A DNA stretch of 64,000 bases, from positions 22,203,501-22,267,500 of the forward strand of contig NC_088310.1 in the NCBI RefSeq assembly GCF_910592395.1, read 5' to 3'. The notes under the pieces are model-generated. The model was not told the DNA's origin. It did no database searches and saw only the letters and a program-made list of their open reading frames with translations. The first letter of the stretch is position 1. Each line of letters opens with the position of its first letter. Shown here piece by piece: positions 38,096 to 56,118 of this stretch. This DNA comes from Lineus longissimus (lineage: Eukaryota; Nemertea; Pilidiophora; Heteronemertea; Lineidae). The translations under genes were made by a program, and so were the position numbers.

Positions 38096-39258
38096 TGCGC
38101 ATGCGTAATTGATACTGTCAGCGCTCCAAGAACGACCAATTTGATTGGATTGTTCTCTTATAGGGGTTTATGAGTTTTTGTGTACTGTAGACAGAAATAC
38201 ACCTTGTCCACTTTGATTTTGAAAAGACTTGGTTTGAAAGAGCCAAAATATTCTCTTTCTGCAGGATTTGAGCATAAGATATTGTTTATAATTTTTATTT
38301 GACCAAATAACGAATTGGCCCTCTTAAAATCTCTTAGCCAATCAGATCGCTGTTTTCATCTGGCTTCGGGAAGCCAGTTACCATGATGAAGTGTAATCAT
38401 TCCTGGCAGGTGCACGAATTTCATCTGTAGTGCGTGAAAACCCTGCTGTATTTCACTCCGTGTAGGTGTATTTACTTGTAGATGTTGATATATCATTTCT
38501 CTATAAAACCGGCCACACTTGGGATCCACTTGCTTGCTAGTTTACCCTTAAAAGTTATTTTATTTAGGTTTTTATTGTAGAGGTCCCCTTCTCCTGTTTT
38601 GCCGGATTGCCCTCTGCATACACAGGCAAAGCCATAGGCATAGGCCCTAATTGTAAGCAGTGCAAGCGCATTGCCATTGCCATTGCCATTGGCTGAGACA
38701 CAGTGAGTGCAATGAGTGATTGATTCACTGACGCAGATTGTGTGCAAGGTAGGCCTACCTAGGCCTAGCCTACATCATGATCATCCTCACAAGTTGCATC
38801 CACGTCCACGACCACGGCAAAATTATGTATCAAAGTCTGAAAGTGACTATTCTTACGTGACCGTAACAATAAAAATGTCAGCGATTTTAGGGATTAAACT
38901 GAAGATTAGGGGACAAGGATTAGTGTTGGGGAAGGGTTAAGGAGGGGTTAGTGTTAGGAGTAAGGGACAGGGTCTAGCCTAGGTTAGGTTTGGAGTAGGA
39001 TTAAGGCTAAAAAGTGAAAATGACCGCCGTAAGAATAGCCAGTTGTTCGCATGTAAAATGCATTAGAGACTGCTGTAATAATAGCCACAGTCATTATGTA
39101 TAGCCTACCTAAGTTGTTTGCTTTATAGTTAGGCTACACCTGTTGCAGTGCTGGTGCAATAGAGTAGAATCTAAATACAATAGGCCTATAAAAGGCTATA
39201 TCAATTCATGAATTACCGGCACAACCACCGGGTCTGGTACAAGTCATATCTTCTGAAT
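38096..39258. other. Intergenic, nothing recognised
   Basis: No exon was recognised. Minor features are an ATTGCC microrepeat near 38670 and AGGCCTA-rich sequence near 38750 and 39180. Confidence 0.45.
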
Positions 39259-39445
39259 ACGACACTTACAGAGATGGGCCGGAAGTTGCGACGGTACGCT
39301 TTAGGCAATGAGAGTCTGCTAAAATATGGAATTGGGAATGATTGCATCCTCGCTTTACCAGGTGGCAGATGCCACATTTTAGCAGTCTCCCATTGTCTGA
39401 AGCGTACCGTTGCAGCTTCCGGGCCAACTCTGTAAGTGTCGTATT
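39259..39445. mobile_element. Palindromic element upstream of DZANK1
   Basis: The left arm (39259-39334, with CGACACTTACAGAGATGG and CGGTACGCTTTA) is the imperfect reverse complement of the right arm (39366-39443, with AAGCGTACCGTTGCAGC and TAAGTGTCG). The arms are about 76 bp each. The two overlapping open frames on opposite strands here look alike because the DNA is a palindrome. Confidence 0.8.
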
Positions 39446-39506
39446 GATGAGTGAATGGGGGTAAATACAAATAGTCATGTATCCGGAAACGTCCTGACAT
39501 GCCTGA

Positions 39507-39633
39507 TAATGGGTGATATGAATAAAGACTAGCAAATGCTTTTATCTAAAACTCCATGTACATTTACACTAGGCCTTTCTGTACAAAATTGAAGTAAAAG
39601 CATTTGCTAGTCTTTATTCATATCACCCATTGC
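39507..39633. repeat. Near-perfect hairpin with 37-bp stem
   Basis: AATGGGTGATATGAATAAAG onward at 39507-39545 pairs with the sequence ending CTTTATTCATATCACCCATT at 39595-39633, almost without mismatch. The loop is about 50 bp. It may be a solo MITE or part of the neighbouring palindrome. Confidence 0.8.
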
Positions 39634-39866
39634 CTGATGCCGATGAAGCTTTCATATATATGGCTTTAGGCTACACGTAGTCGTAATATGGCATTGAGAT
39701 TGAACCAGGGGGCCAACAATAGATGGTTACTGTCAACACTGACTTTGGTATCAATGATGATCCTATTCAGGCTCGACCTCCTGCCATGCCTGCTGTCAAC
39801 ATTTCTATCATGAAAATGTTTTTTCCCATTTACAGTCTTGCTGATCTCAAGGTATACGCAATCGAG

Positions 39867-46761
<6,895 letters not shown>

Positions 46762-48030
46762 TAGAATAGAAGCTAAACTCTGTATCTTAATATTGGTAAA
46801 GGTTTTCGTGTCGTGGGGAAAAGAGACAGATTTAGATCATGCCATTAAAAATATAATCGGCAATAAATGCATAGAGCTCCTGAATCAGCTTTAGGTGGGA
46901 ACCTACCCTTTACCCCAAAAATTGTATTTTTGACCCAAATAAAAAATCCTTTGATATGGTGAGTACCTGGGTTAACTCTTTCACATTTGAACTTGAAGCC
47001 TGTTTTTCTGATTCATGGTGACAATTTACACGTTCTGAACTCTCTTGGAAAAGCATTTGTCTGAATACCCTTTGGACATCATACAGTTAATTTCAAAGCA
47101 AAAATCATGTAGCTAGGTTTGTAAATTATTGAATTTTAGTTCTGTTCTATGTAATCTTTTGTATATTGTTTCTAACAAAGGTTGTATGATCTCTTTTTTA
47201 AAATACTTGTGCATTGTATGTAGTTGTAATGAACTTACATGTAAGTTTTGTATAAAAGGTATTATGTAGATTCAACAGCTATGTCTTATGTGGCCAAACT
47301 TAAAGGGCTTATAGAGCATTGCGTATAAAGTGCTTCATGGAGTCTATTCATGTAGTGAAATCTGAATTTTCCTAAGACCAAGTATAAGATATGGATTTCA
47401 TATGACTTTAAGGTGATATAACTTTAAAGCATTGTAAGTCTACACCATAATTTTGATTCACTGTACCAGCTGCCAAAATATTAGCTTACTTGATGTTGGT
47501 AAAATGATATGTAGAGTAGGAATAGGATAAGATTGATGCACAGCTCCTCTGTCTGAATTTAGAGCTCAACTTTTAGTGCCTTCTGTGTGTAGCCAAGATT
47601 TATCTCCTAGAAATTCTGAAAAATAGATTTGATAGTATTTCCCTATTGCACACGGATGCATCTTAAGTCCAGTTCTGTCTCAAAAATGTGTCTTAACGGT
47701 AGCTGTGGTGTGATAAGTCTTTCTCATCAATACCTCCCCTGTCAGCTGATATTAAAATTTGCCATTTTCTACATGTATAAGGCCTAGACACAACTGTCAC
47801 TGACAATGAACAACATGAGTCAAAATGTATTGAAACTCATTTCTTACTTTACTTTTATACTTAACTGCAACATTAAGTGCGAGAAGTGCAAGATTCAAAT
47901 CCATTATTTGACTGATAATCTTTTTGCTGTCCTCAGTATTGTATTTTTACTTGACTAGATCATCAAATTCTACTGAAAATATGTATATTTTTAGCTGAAC
48001 ACTAATAAATTACTTACAAGACAATTCTTG
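46762..48030 (+). promoter_or_regulatory. DZANK1 3' UTR with polyadenylation signal
   Basis: Non-coding AT-rich sequence follows the stop codon. AATAAA at 48004-48009, followed by a TGTG-rich stretch, is the likely main signal, giving a 3' UTR of about 1.25 kb. An earlier AATAAA lies near 46937. Confidence 0.55.
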
Positions 48031-48159
48031 TGTTTCTTTGATATGTCATTGTTGGATATTGGCTCACCTGCGACCTAATACCATGACACATGCATCATCA
48101 GCATCCATCATCAGTTACTATGAAACTGGAAGATATCTATGAACCTATCATACTGGTGT

Positions 48160-48730
48160 ATACATTTTAATTCACACATGAAATTTCAATCTTGTTTACT
48201 GCTAACTGGAACGTTTCACCATTGTCTACAAGTGCAATGGTTTTCTCTGGAATGATATTGTTCACATCCGATCTTGCAACCTCAAATAGACTGATGACAT
48301 TGTCCTCATGGCCTGATCTAACATGTGTGCGACAAGTTGACAGGCAAGCCACCTTATCAATTGAGAGGAGGGGATTAAAGTCTCCCATAGATTGCTTCCC
48401 TCTCTGCAACCACTTGCCCTATGAATGCGAAGTGCTGATGGTTTGACCTCGCAAGATGCGACTGATTTCGCAATCGTTGTTTCTCCACCTTTGTTGTTTT
48501 CCTGGATAAGAACTAATGGGTCCCAATATTAGGTACAGAAGCACTTCACCCCTAGTACATTGGTACACAACATTGAGCCCTGCTCTTCAATAGCCTTGGG
48601 CAGACCTCGGTGGATCAAAAATCGTTCACAGTTTGCTTTGGTCATCCCATCAAGCTCTAGGTCCAGCTTCATGGCCGAGGACATATCATGCTTGGCCATC
48701 ACCAAGCATGATAACTTAAGAAGCATGATA
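48160..48730 (-). pseudogene. Possible decayed coding fragment, unrecognised
   Basis: Two minus-strand frames, 48726-48529 and 48409-48167, have protein-like composition (for example LDLELDGMTKANCERFLIHR and EVARSDVNNIIPEKTIALVD), are in the same orientation and are separated by stops. No family, start codon context or splice pair is convincing. It may be a relic of a retroelement or gene. Confidence 0.25.
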
Positions 48731-49722
48731 TCTTAAGAATTGAAATTGAGAGAGTGACTGGGCATGACCATTAACTGATGCTGTGTATGAGTTCGTTGTA
48801 GTGTTCATGTCTGGGAGCAGATGTACATGTGACATCTCATCGGGTTTTGACCACATTGTGTCTGGTTCTAACATGATTGACACATCTGGGATGTGTGACA
48901 TTTTTGTAAAGATATTGCAAGTTTGGAATCATTGGTCTCCAGTGCCTAAAGGCAAGTAGAGCATTGAACTGGTGTCTAGGAAGTACATGTGTACACTAAC
49001 AAATTAACGACAAAATGAATGTTCATAGAAAATTTGAATTTATTATACAATCATGTTATAGAGCAATAATCACAGTCTTGGATAAATTTCACTCATGAAA
49101 ATATAATCTAGGCATTTTATCAGCGCTACTAGTATAAATCTTAATACATCACTTGCCCTAATTTAAAACATTCACTCTAAAACATTTTGAACATCTTGTA
49201 TAAATCAAAGAAACATATTTACAATGCAACTTTTGAAAACCTTCTAAAACAATGCTTTTTTTGTTTTTTTTTCTAAAAATATCTGTGCCTGATCATAAAT
49301 CACTGAATTAGGGAACATGAAGATCAGCATTCTAAACAACTGAACAAATCAAGCACAAAATGATAAACTTTTTAATAAAGTTGTTAAAACTTAGTTATTC
49401 AAAAGAACTACAATGCAGTATAAGACTGTCATCTCAATACCGTAGGATCCCATGTAATTGACATAACCACCGGTATTAAAAACACAGCTGTGGAGTACAT
49501 ATGTACACTTCGTAAAGCTTTAATGAAAGGCAGCATAACTAGGAGAACATTCTGTACATGGCCCTTGAAAAAAAGTCGCAGTTCACCTTTGTATAGAGAT
49601 TTCGTTAAATGTAAGAACATGGGTTACCAAAATGTGAAGTGGTATTGGTACTGTGAGTTTCCATAAATGTTTGACTGGTCCATCTTCAAGTAAAACTGCA
49701 GAACAGCACAAAATGTTTGTTT
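48731..49722 (-). promoter_or_regulatory. S28 peptidase gene 3' flank and polyadenylation signal
   Basis: This lies downstream of the S28 gene on the minus strand. A minus-strand AATAAA at 49039-49044 would give a 3' UTR near 0.7 kb. No coding sequence was recognised. Confidence 0.5.
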
Positions 49723-52700
49723 CTACTGTCTTCTGTTGCTCACTTCAAGCCTTGCTTGCTGAAGCCAATGCCGTATTCTTGCAGAAATTTCCTGTAAAAA
49801 GAAATTGATAATGATGACTATCATGATCACTGCACTGACAAGGTGAAAATTATTGTCCTCTTTGAGTTATGACTGGGTGGGGTGCCATGTCCTACATGAC
49901 TGTTCAGACCATAAAATTCTAACCAAGAAGCTGACTACTGATGTTGGTCTGTTAAACACCCCGCAAATTTGTTCAGGAAACTGTATAGGTACCTTCACCG
50001 AGTCTCTTGTAGTATAGTTAGTTAGTTATGCCTATTCGGAGTCATATTGGGGCATAAGGCATCCACTTGAGCTCACCATCTCCCCCTATCCTGGGCCAAT
50101 GTGGTGTAGTACAGGTCTCAAACCAGAAATTCTGATGACCAACCAATTATACCTGGCCAGCACGAATTATCAGGGGCAATATATTCTAGCGGCAAATTTT
50201 CTGGAGATGAATTATCCCAGCTGTAACCAGTCATGATCAACTTACTGTGCGGGCATCTTTGAGTGACTGTGGGTCACTGGCCTTTCCAGAACTCATGTTC
50301 GCACAGTGAGCTGTTCCATTGATAAATATAGCAATTTCTGAAGCACTTGCATCACCCAGGACACTGAGTGCATGCCATGGATCGATTGAACCTGAAGACA
50401 GAAAAGTTGTCATACTTAGAATCTGCAGCAGTCACAACAGGATGCTATGCCACCTAGTTCTACATAAAAGAAAAGATAAGTTCTTACATAGCGCTTTAAA
50501 CTGTACAACCGTCTAAAAGTGCTTTATATTCGTTCCCCAGCATAGTCCAGAAACATTTCTGCAGAAACAAATGAGGGCACATAACAGCATTCCGGCCATT
50601 TCATAGCTATCAAAAGAAACCCATGGTCTGGTAACATAGGGCCATGCAACAAGGCATCAACTTCATTTATAGGTTGTTGAACATTTCAAGCCTGAGCAAG
50701 GATATCCGGCTCAATCATATTTTATTTGCAGCTTGCAACAGCTATCAAATAGTGTTCCAACAAAGAATGGACAAGCATTACTAAAAATCACAACTCTACA
50801 TGGAAACCTAAATTACTTCTTATGGCTTGAGTTGTGGACAATGATTAGTTTCTTTGGAGTCAACTGACAATATAACTTACCATTCACAAACATGATTCGT
50901 GTCCCCCTGGGTTGATCAGCACCATAATATGCATTAGAGAATTCTATTCTTTTATCGACTTGTGATGGCATGATACCAAACACACTGGAACAGATGTCAA
51001 GATTTGGGCCAAGTTCCATGGCTTTTGAAAATATGCAGGTTGTGTTGGTGTCACAAGTTTGATCTGGAACACAGAGTGTATGAAGTTATCTCTGGCTATC
51101 AAACAAATGGAAGAGGTCTGACCACTGTGATAATTATGATCAACTGTTTATTTCATGCCCCAAGGAATAGGAATCCCAGTGGACATGTCACTTTAATACT
51201 CTATTCAAAGCAGATATAAAAGTGAGATTCTTTCCTTTTCATGTTGGACTTCCATTTTGAATAGCATGAACTCAATATAGTACATTGTATTTGGTTGGAG
51301 CCAGCTAGCCCATCGCCTTGTTCTCAAGTTTAACAGAGACCACTTAATATGACAGCATAACAATTTAAACACTGAACATTGAGACTTGCAAAAAGGAAGC
51401 TAACGCTTACAGTAACCGAACTGGGTACATGTTTGGTAGATCCACTGCCTGATTCCAGCACCACCAGTTTTTCTATCTACTGTTGTGTTCTTCATTTGTT
51501 TCAAGAAGTTCGTCCAGGAATTGTCTGCACATTTTTCTCCAGTTTGGGTGAGAAGGTCCTGAGCGATGATTTAACGAAAGAATTAAGTCATTTGGCAAGG
51601 AAGTATTGGAATAAGATGAAGACCAATAATGAAGAGCAAGATTGATACACAATTGAGTAGAACAGAGCAGCAGTATCAATGAAGTATACAGCAGTGCGTT
51701 ATACATACACTCTTGATGAAGATAACTAAACTAATAGCCATAACTTCAGTCTGGTCGTTATTAGACAAAGATTCTACATGAACAACAAAGCATCATTCAT
51801 GAAAATCATTCAAATGAAAACCAACACAAACCTTGTTCAACTTCATCAAGCTGGCGTAAGGATTCAAGTCGGTATCCATTTCCCTGCATATACCAGTAAT
51901 ATCTATGCTCGGCATCTCCTTGTTGTACTGCACCACGCCCATGAAATTCCCGGCCAAGTTGCTTGCAAATTGGAAGACATCATGAGAGCCATTGAACTTC
52001 TCACATGAAAGGAAATCCCGTTCCAAGTCTGGAAATTGTTGACCTTTGATCAGTTCATCCACTTTAGCAAAAGCAGCTTTTATGTTAGCAGCACACTGAA
52101 AGAAATATAATAATTAAGCCATATCATACACTGGTTTACCTTTATTATTATTCTGGGAATAGCAGGGAAGATTTACTCTTAACTCATATTTGAACTCATA
52201 AGATATTAGATAAGTTGTGTAGATTGTGGTCGACTTCACAATATTTATTTTGTGTCTTCAACCTTCTTCCTGCCAACTGACAGCCATACAAAGTAAAAAC
52301 TGAACAGATTAAGATGCTTTTTGAAATGTGATGTGTACCTTTTTTGAGCCGTTGACAACAGGGTCAGCCAGACTGGCAGCGACAACATTATTATAGCCTT
52401 CAAAGTTTGTTATTGCACGTACAGGAGCAGATGATGCTACAGCACCATAAACAAGATGAGGATACTGAAATAAAAGAGTACCAGTACAGACTCAACTGCT
52501 TGCAGTCGACATTTTTATGTGAAAGATTTTAAAAAGTGAGAAAGAAGTGAGAAACATCAGAAGACAAGTGCAGTAATGATGGCCGCATCAATTTACCATG
52601 ACTACCTTTCTGCATGAACAGATGAGATAAGCAATGCAGATTTGCTGAGACTGATTCCTAAACCTTGTACGATATCACTTTTTAAAGCAAAACCTGAATA

Positions 52701-54549
52701 CAGGGTGAAAGTAGATTTGATACATGTATTTACTGAAGTGTTAGATTGTATGACAAAGCAGTTCTTTGAGTTGGCCTACTGCTATCTGGGGATCAACTTA
52801 TACAAAGTAACTCACCTTGAGTCTGAACCAGGCAGAGAGAGCACCAGGATAACTTCCACCAAAACAAATCCACGTATTCTGACTTGTTAGGTTGTACTTC
52901 CTTGATGCAAATGTGTGGAATGTGGCTAAATCAGCCAAACTGAAAAGAAATCACTTCAAATAAAAAAGGCTATTTAAATCAATAAACGGCATGCGCAATA
53001 AAGAGTGCACTAGAACGGAATGCAACCATAGGCACACGGCTGGAATTTGCACTGTAGTTAAGGCAGCAATGTTGGTAGCACACTCGCTAAAATGACCATT
53101 AGAGATCTACATTAGTGTAGCACTTCATGTGGTGGTGCATGGTGGCCAGCTAGGGTATTATCCTCCTGGCGACATAAACCCCACACCCAAGTTGTCTCTT
53201 AATTGCCACGGCTATAATTCTGCTCCTCCACTTCAACACGTGAGAATCATGCAAGGAGAATGCAAGAACTTACGCCTGCTGACTTGATAAGTATTGCATG
53301 TTCTTGAGCTCCAGACCATTGTCATTTATACTAGCACCATAATATCTGTGTTCCACTGCCATTACCAGAGCACCATATTTCTTAGCAAGATCCACATGTT
53401 CGCCTGAAAGTTGGCAAAAAATATTAAAATAACCTGCCAAGACAACAACACACTTCTCAACACTGTATATGCATGCTCTAAAGAGATAGAAATAAGAAAT
53501 GCCTTGTATTCTTTGGTTGGCACTCTCCTGAAGCAAGAAGAAATGTTGTCCTCAATTAGTGAGGAAGTCATCTGTTTTAAGGTCAATCAAGGTGAATGGT
53601 GATAGATCATCTGATGTTTTAACTTGTTAAAAAAAAATCGACATCAGTTGGTATTCTAGGTTACTTTTTCATTCACTCTCAATATCTTTTAGAGATCCAC
53701 TTTAATACAGTCAGGGTAAAATCACTTTGTCTTCTAACAAAATTCCCTGAGCCGGGGTTTGAAGGGGATAATGCTGGGTTTTACAATATAAGGATGATCA
53801 AGAAGCAATACTAACCAGCCTGGACAACATACGATTGAAGAGCTCCCTCGCCACCTATATATAAAAACACTGGTCCATCAGGTCTCTTCCAAAAAGCATC
53901 ATTCACCCAATACCTCTGGTTGTATCTCAACTGGAAAATAAGACTAATTCTTCAAAACCAAAATCCAGTAGAAAAAGTGTTAACTGTAAAATCACATAAA
54001 ATATTGGATTTAACAAATGTTTATAACATATACCAGTCTTATGCTGTCCAAGGTGGATGATATGATTCAAAAGTGAACTGAAATCAATCTAGCAGGAACA
54101 ATTTTAAAGTTTCACAATTTGGTGTGACTGTTGTGAGGCTTATTTGGCCTGACTCACACTGGTTGTTTCCATCTGCAGGCAGCCTTCTTCACTTGAAAAA
54201 TGATATGAAAACTTTTGGCTGAATGCATTTTCAACAATACATTAATATTCAATTCAATGGATTTTAATTTTGTTTAACTAAAGGATTTGAATTTTAAATT
54301 TATCAACTTTAAAAGCTTAGGTGAACCTTTTATAACTTTTGGTCCATGCTGAGAACTCAGACACAAAAACCAAAATCCTTACCAGTATTTCTGGATCAAA
54401 GTGGTCAAGGGGCTGAGTAAAATATTGATCCACAATAGGTGTTCGGGCAATGAATTCTGGAAATCGCATCTGTTCATGATACAGCTGTCTGAAAATTTCT
54501 TGTTTCCGATGTTCCTCAACTTTCTGTCGGATCTTCATAAAACTAGGAC
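49723..54549 (-). CDS. Peptidase S28 family serine protease (PRSS16-like)
   Basis: Ten exons join in phase on the minus strand: 54383-54549, 53816-53930, 53274-53403, 52816-52939, 52339-52464, 51832-52095, 51411-51558, 50881-51063, 50246-50391 and 49723-49791 (TAG at 49723-49725). They give about 490 residues. Motifs in order: VDQYFTQPLDHFDP (start of the S28 domain), QRYWVNDAFW, GPVFLYIGGEG, VEHRYYGAS, the nucleophile box CFGGSYPGALSAW, SSAPVRA, RQWIYQTCTQFGYYQT, the catalytic Asp in NGSIDPWHAL, and the catalytic His in GTAHCANM. All three triad residues are present. S28 peptidases (PRCP, DPP7, PRSS16) cleave after proline or act as lysosomal/endosomal aminopeptidases. The layout resembles PRSS16 most. 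The first exon, which should encode a signal peptide, was not found; it must enter in phase 1. One donor is GTTTGT (after 51832). Confidence 0.92.
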
Positions 54550-56118
54550 CTGCAATTGAAACGGTTTTTATGAGACATTCAGAGGACTTTTATAATACCT
54601 ATGTTCATACCCATGGTCTGGTTTGCTAAAAGAGCCGGCAAATGACATAAGTCATGCATAATCACTTATCAGGTGCACAACGCTCAGAGTCCGATTGGTC
54701 AGTAAGGGTATGGTGCAAACAGTACCACGTACTACTACTACTACCACTACCAGTACCATTGTCATATCTCATTTTTTTGTCTTGGACCAAAGTGTTTTGC
54801 CTCCCCCACTGGCCCAAAAGTTGAATACAGCCTTAATCAAATAATAATTAATAATAAAGTGAAAGTGCAAGTGCGAACTGTTGACAAAGCAGTAAAGTGC
54901 AATACCCAAGATCACATGACAATTGACATGGAAAACCTACTCCCAAAGAAACAGTCTCCAGATTGAAATGAAATTAGCAATAAAATGGTCAAAATCGGAG
55001 TATATTTCATTTTGGTCATCTTTGAAGATATATCCACAGCCAACGCCGCCGGTTGTACTGTTGTAGGCCTAATTGACCTGGCAGCTGATCAATCATGTGA
55101 CAATGATGAATGAGAGGGTTATGACTTTTCAACACCCACTTTCACAGTTTTCCCGATAGGGGTGCCACTGTCGAAGCGTGGAAAACATGGGAGTCCACCA
55201 GTCGCTGTAGTATGTTCCGAGCATTATCCGTGAGTTTTATGAAAAAAGTTTTCTAATAAAAAAGATGTATTTTTGCATAAAGAATACAATACAATACATG
55301 CAAGATATAAATAAGTAAACATTAAAAAAGTACTGCTCTCTTGGAGAGCGAACATAATGAAATCCTTACAACAGGGGATAAAAGTTAGTGAACAGTTCCC
55401 ATTGAATGATTTATCAACAGTATGAATCTATATCCCTCAGATGACCACATTAACTTGAGTTCCCATTGAATGGTTTATCACCAGTATGAATCCACATCCC
55501 TCAGATGACCACATTAATTTGAGTTCCCACTGCATATGGTGTATCCATCACCTACGTCCCTCAGATGCCCACATTAACTTGAGTTCCCATTGGATGGTTG
55601 GGTGGTACATTTCACGTTCAAAAGTACATGCCCAGCAAGTAAGCAACATTGAAGGAGTAAGTAGGCCTATGTATCGAGTGAAATGGCCTGGTGTTGTCAG
55701 GATGGTAAGCAACTTGAAATGCACATTGCAGCTACCTGCAATTATAATAACTGCTCCCAAGACCGTGAATGCCTTGGTCAATACACTACACACGTGCGCA
55801 CTCCCGCGTTATGGACTAATAGCAAGATAAAGCTTAGACAGTGGCGCCCCTATTGGGAAACAAGGCAAGTGGGTGTTCAAAAGTCATGTGCGTTGTAAGG
55901 AAAGAAATCAGCGCCTCTAGTGTCAAGAGTTGCAGCCATACACCAATGGCATGAATGGTGGCGTCACCTGTTATTACTAGAAGAACTCCGACATCCCTCA
56001 ATCATGTCAATGTGTACATCGAAGATGTAACAAATCGCTGAAAATTCAGCATGATAAAAAATCCTTTTGTCAAATAAAGCATAATTTCTGCTGATAAAAG
56101 CAATAAATTGAAATAAAT
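54550..56118. other. Divergent upstream region between S28 gene and symplekin
   Basis: The two genes point away from each other, so this 1.6 kb should contain the missing first S28 exon and at least the symplekin promoter. No TATA box was convincingly placed. A 64-bp tandem repeat lies at 55395-55595. Confidence 0.5.
55395..55595. repeat. 64-bp tandem repeat, about 3.2 copies
   Basis: Copies start with AGTTCCCATTGAATG or a close variant at about 55395, 55459, 55523 and 55583 (spacing 64, 64 and 60). Each contains CCCTCAGATGACCACATTAA or a near match. Confidence 0.85.

Noticed and set aside
39208-39535. Two similar open frames on opposite strands near 39.2-39.5 kb
   Set aside because: Their similarity follows from the palindromic DNA; there is no evidence for translation.
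55395-55595. Reverse-strand reading of the 64-bp repeat resembling a zinc-finger linker (IHTGDKPF)
   Set aside because: The repeat is 64 bp rather than the 84 bp of C2H2 fingers, has stops in every copy and lacks the paired Cys/His.
55736-55794. Minus-strand hydrophobic segment ending in a phase-1 donor that would join the first S28 exon as a signal peptide
   Set aside because: Phase fits, but there is no ATG in frame and an in-frame TAA lies just upstream, so it cannot start a protein without another exon whose acceptor I cannot find.
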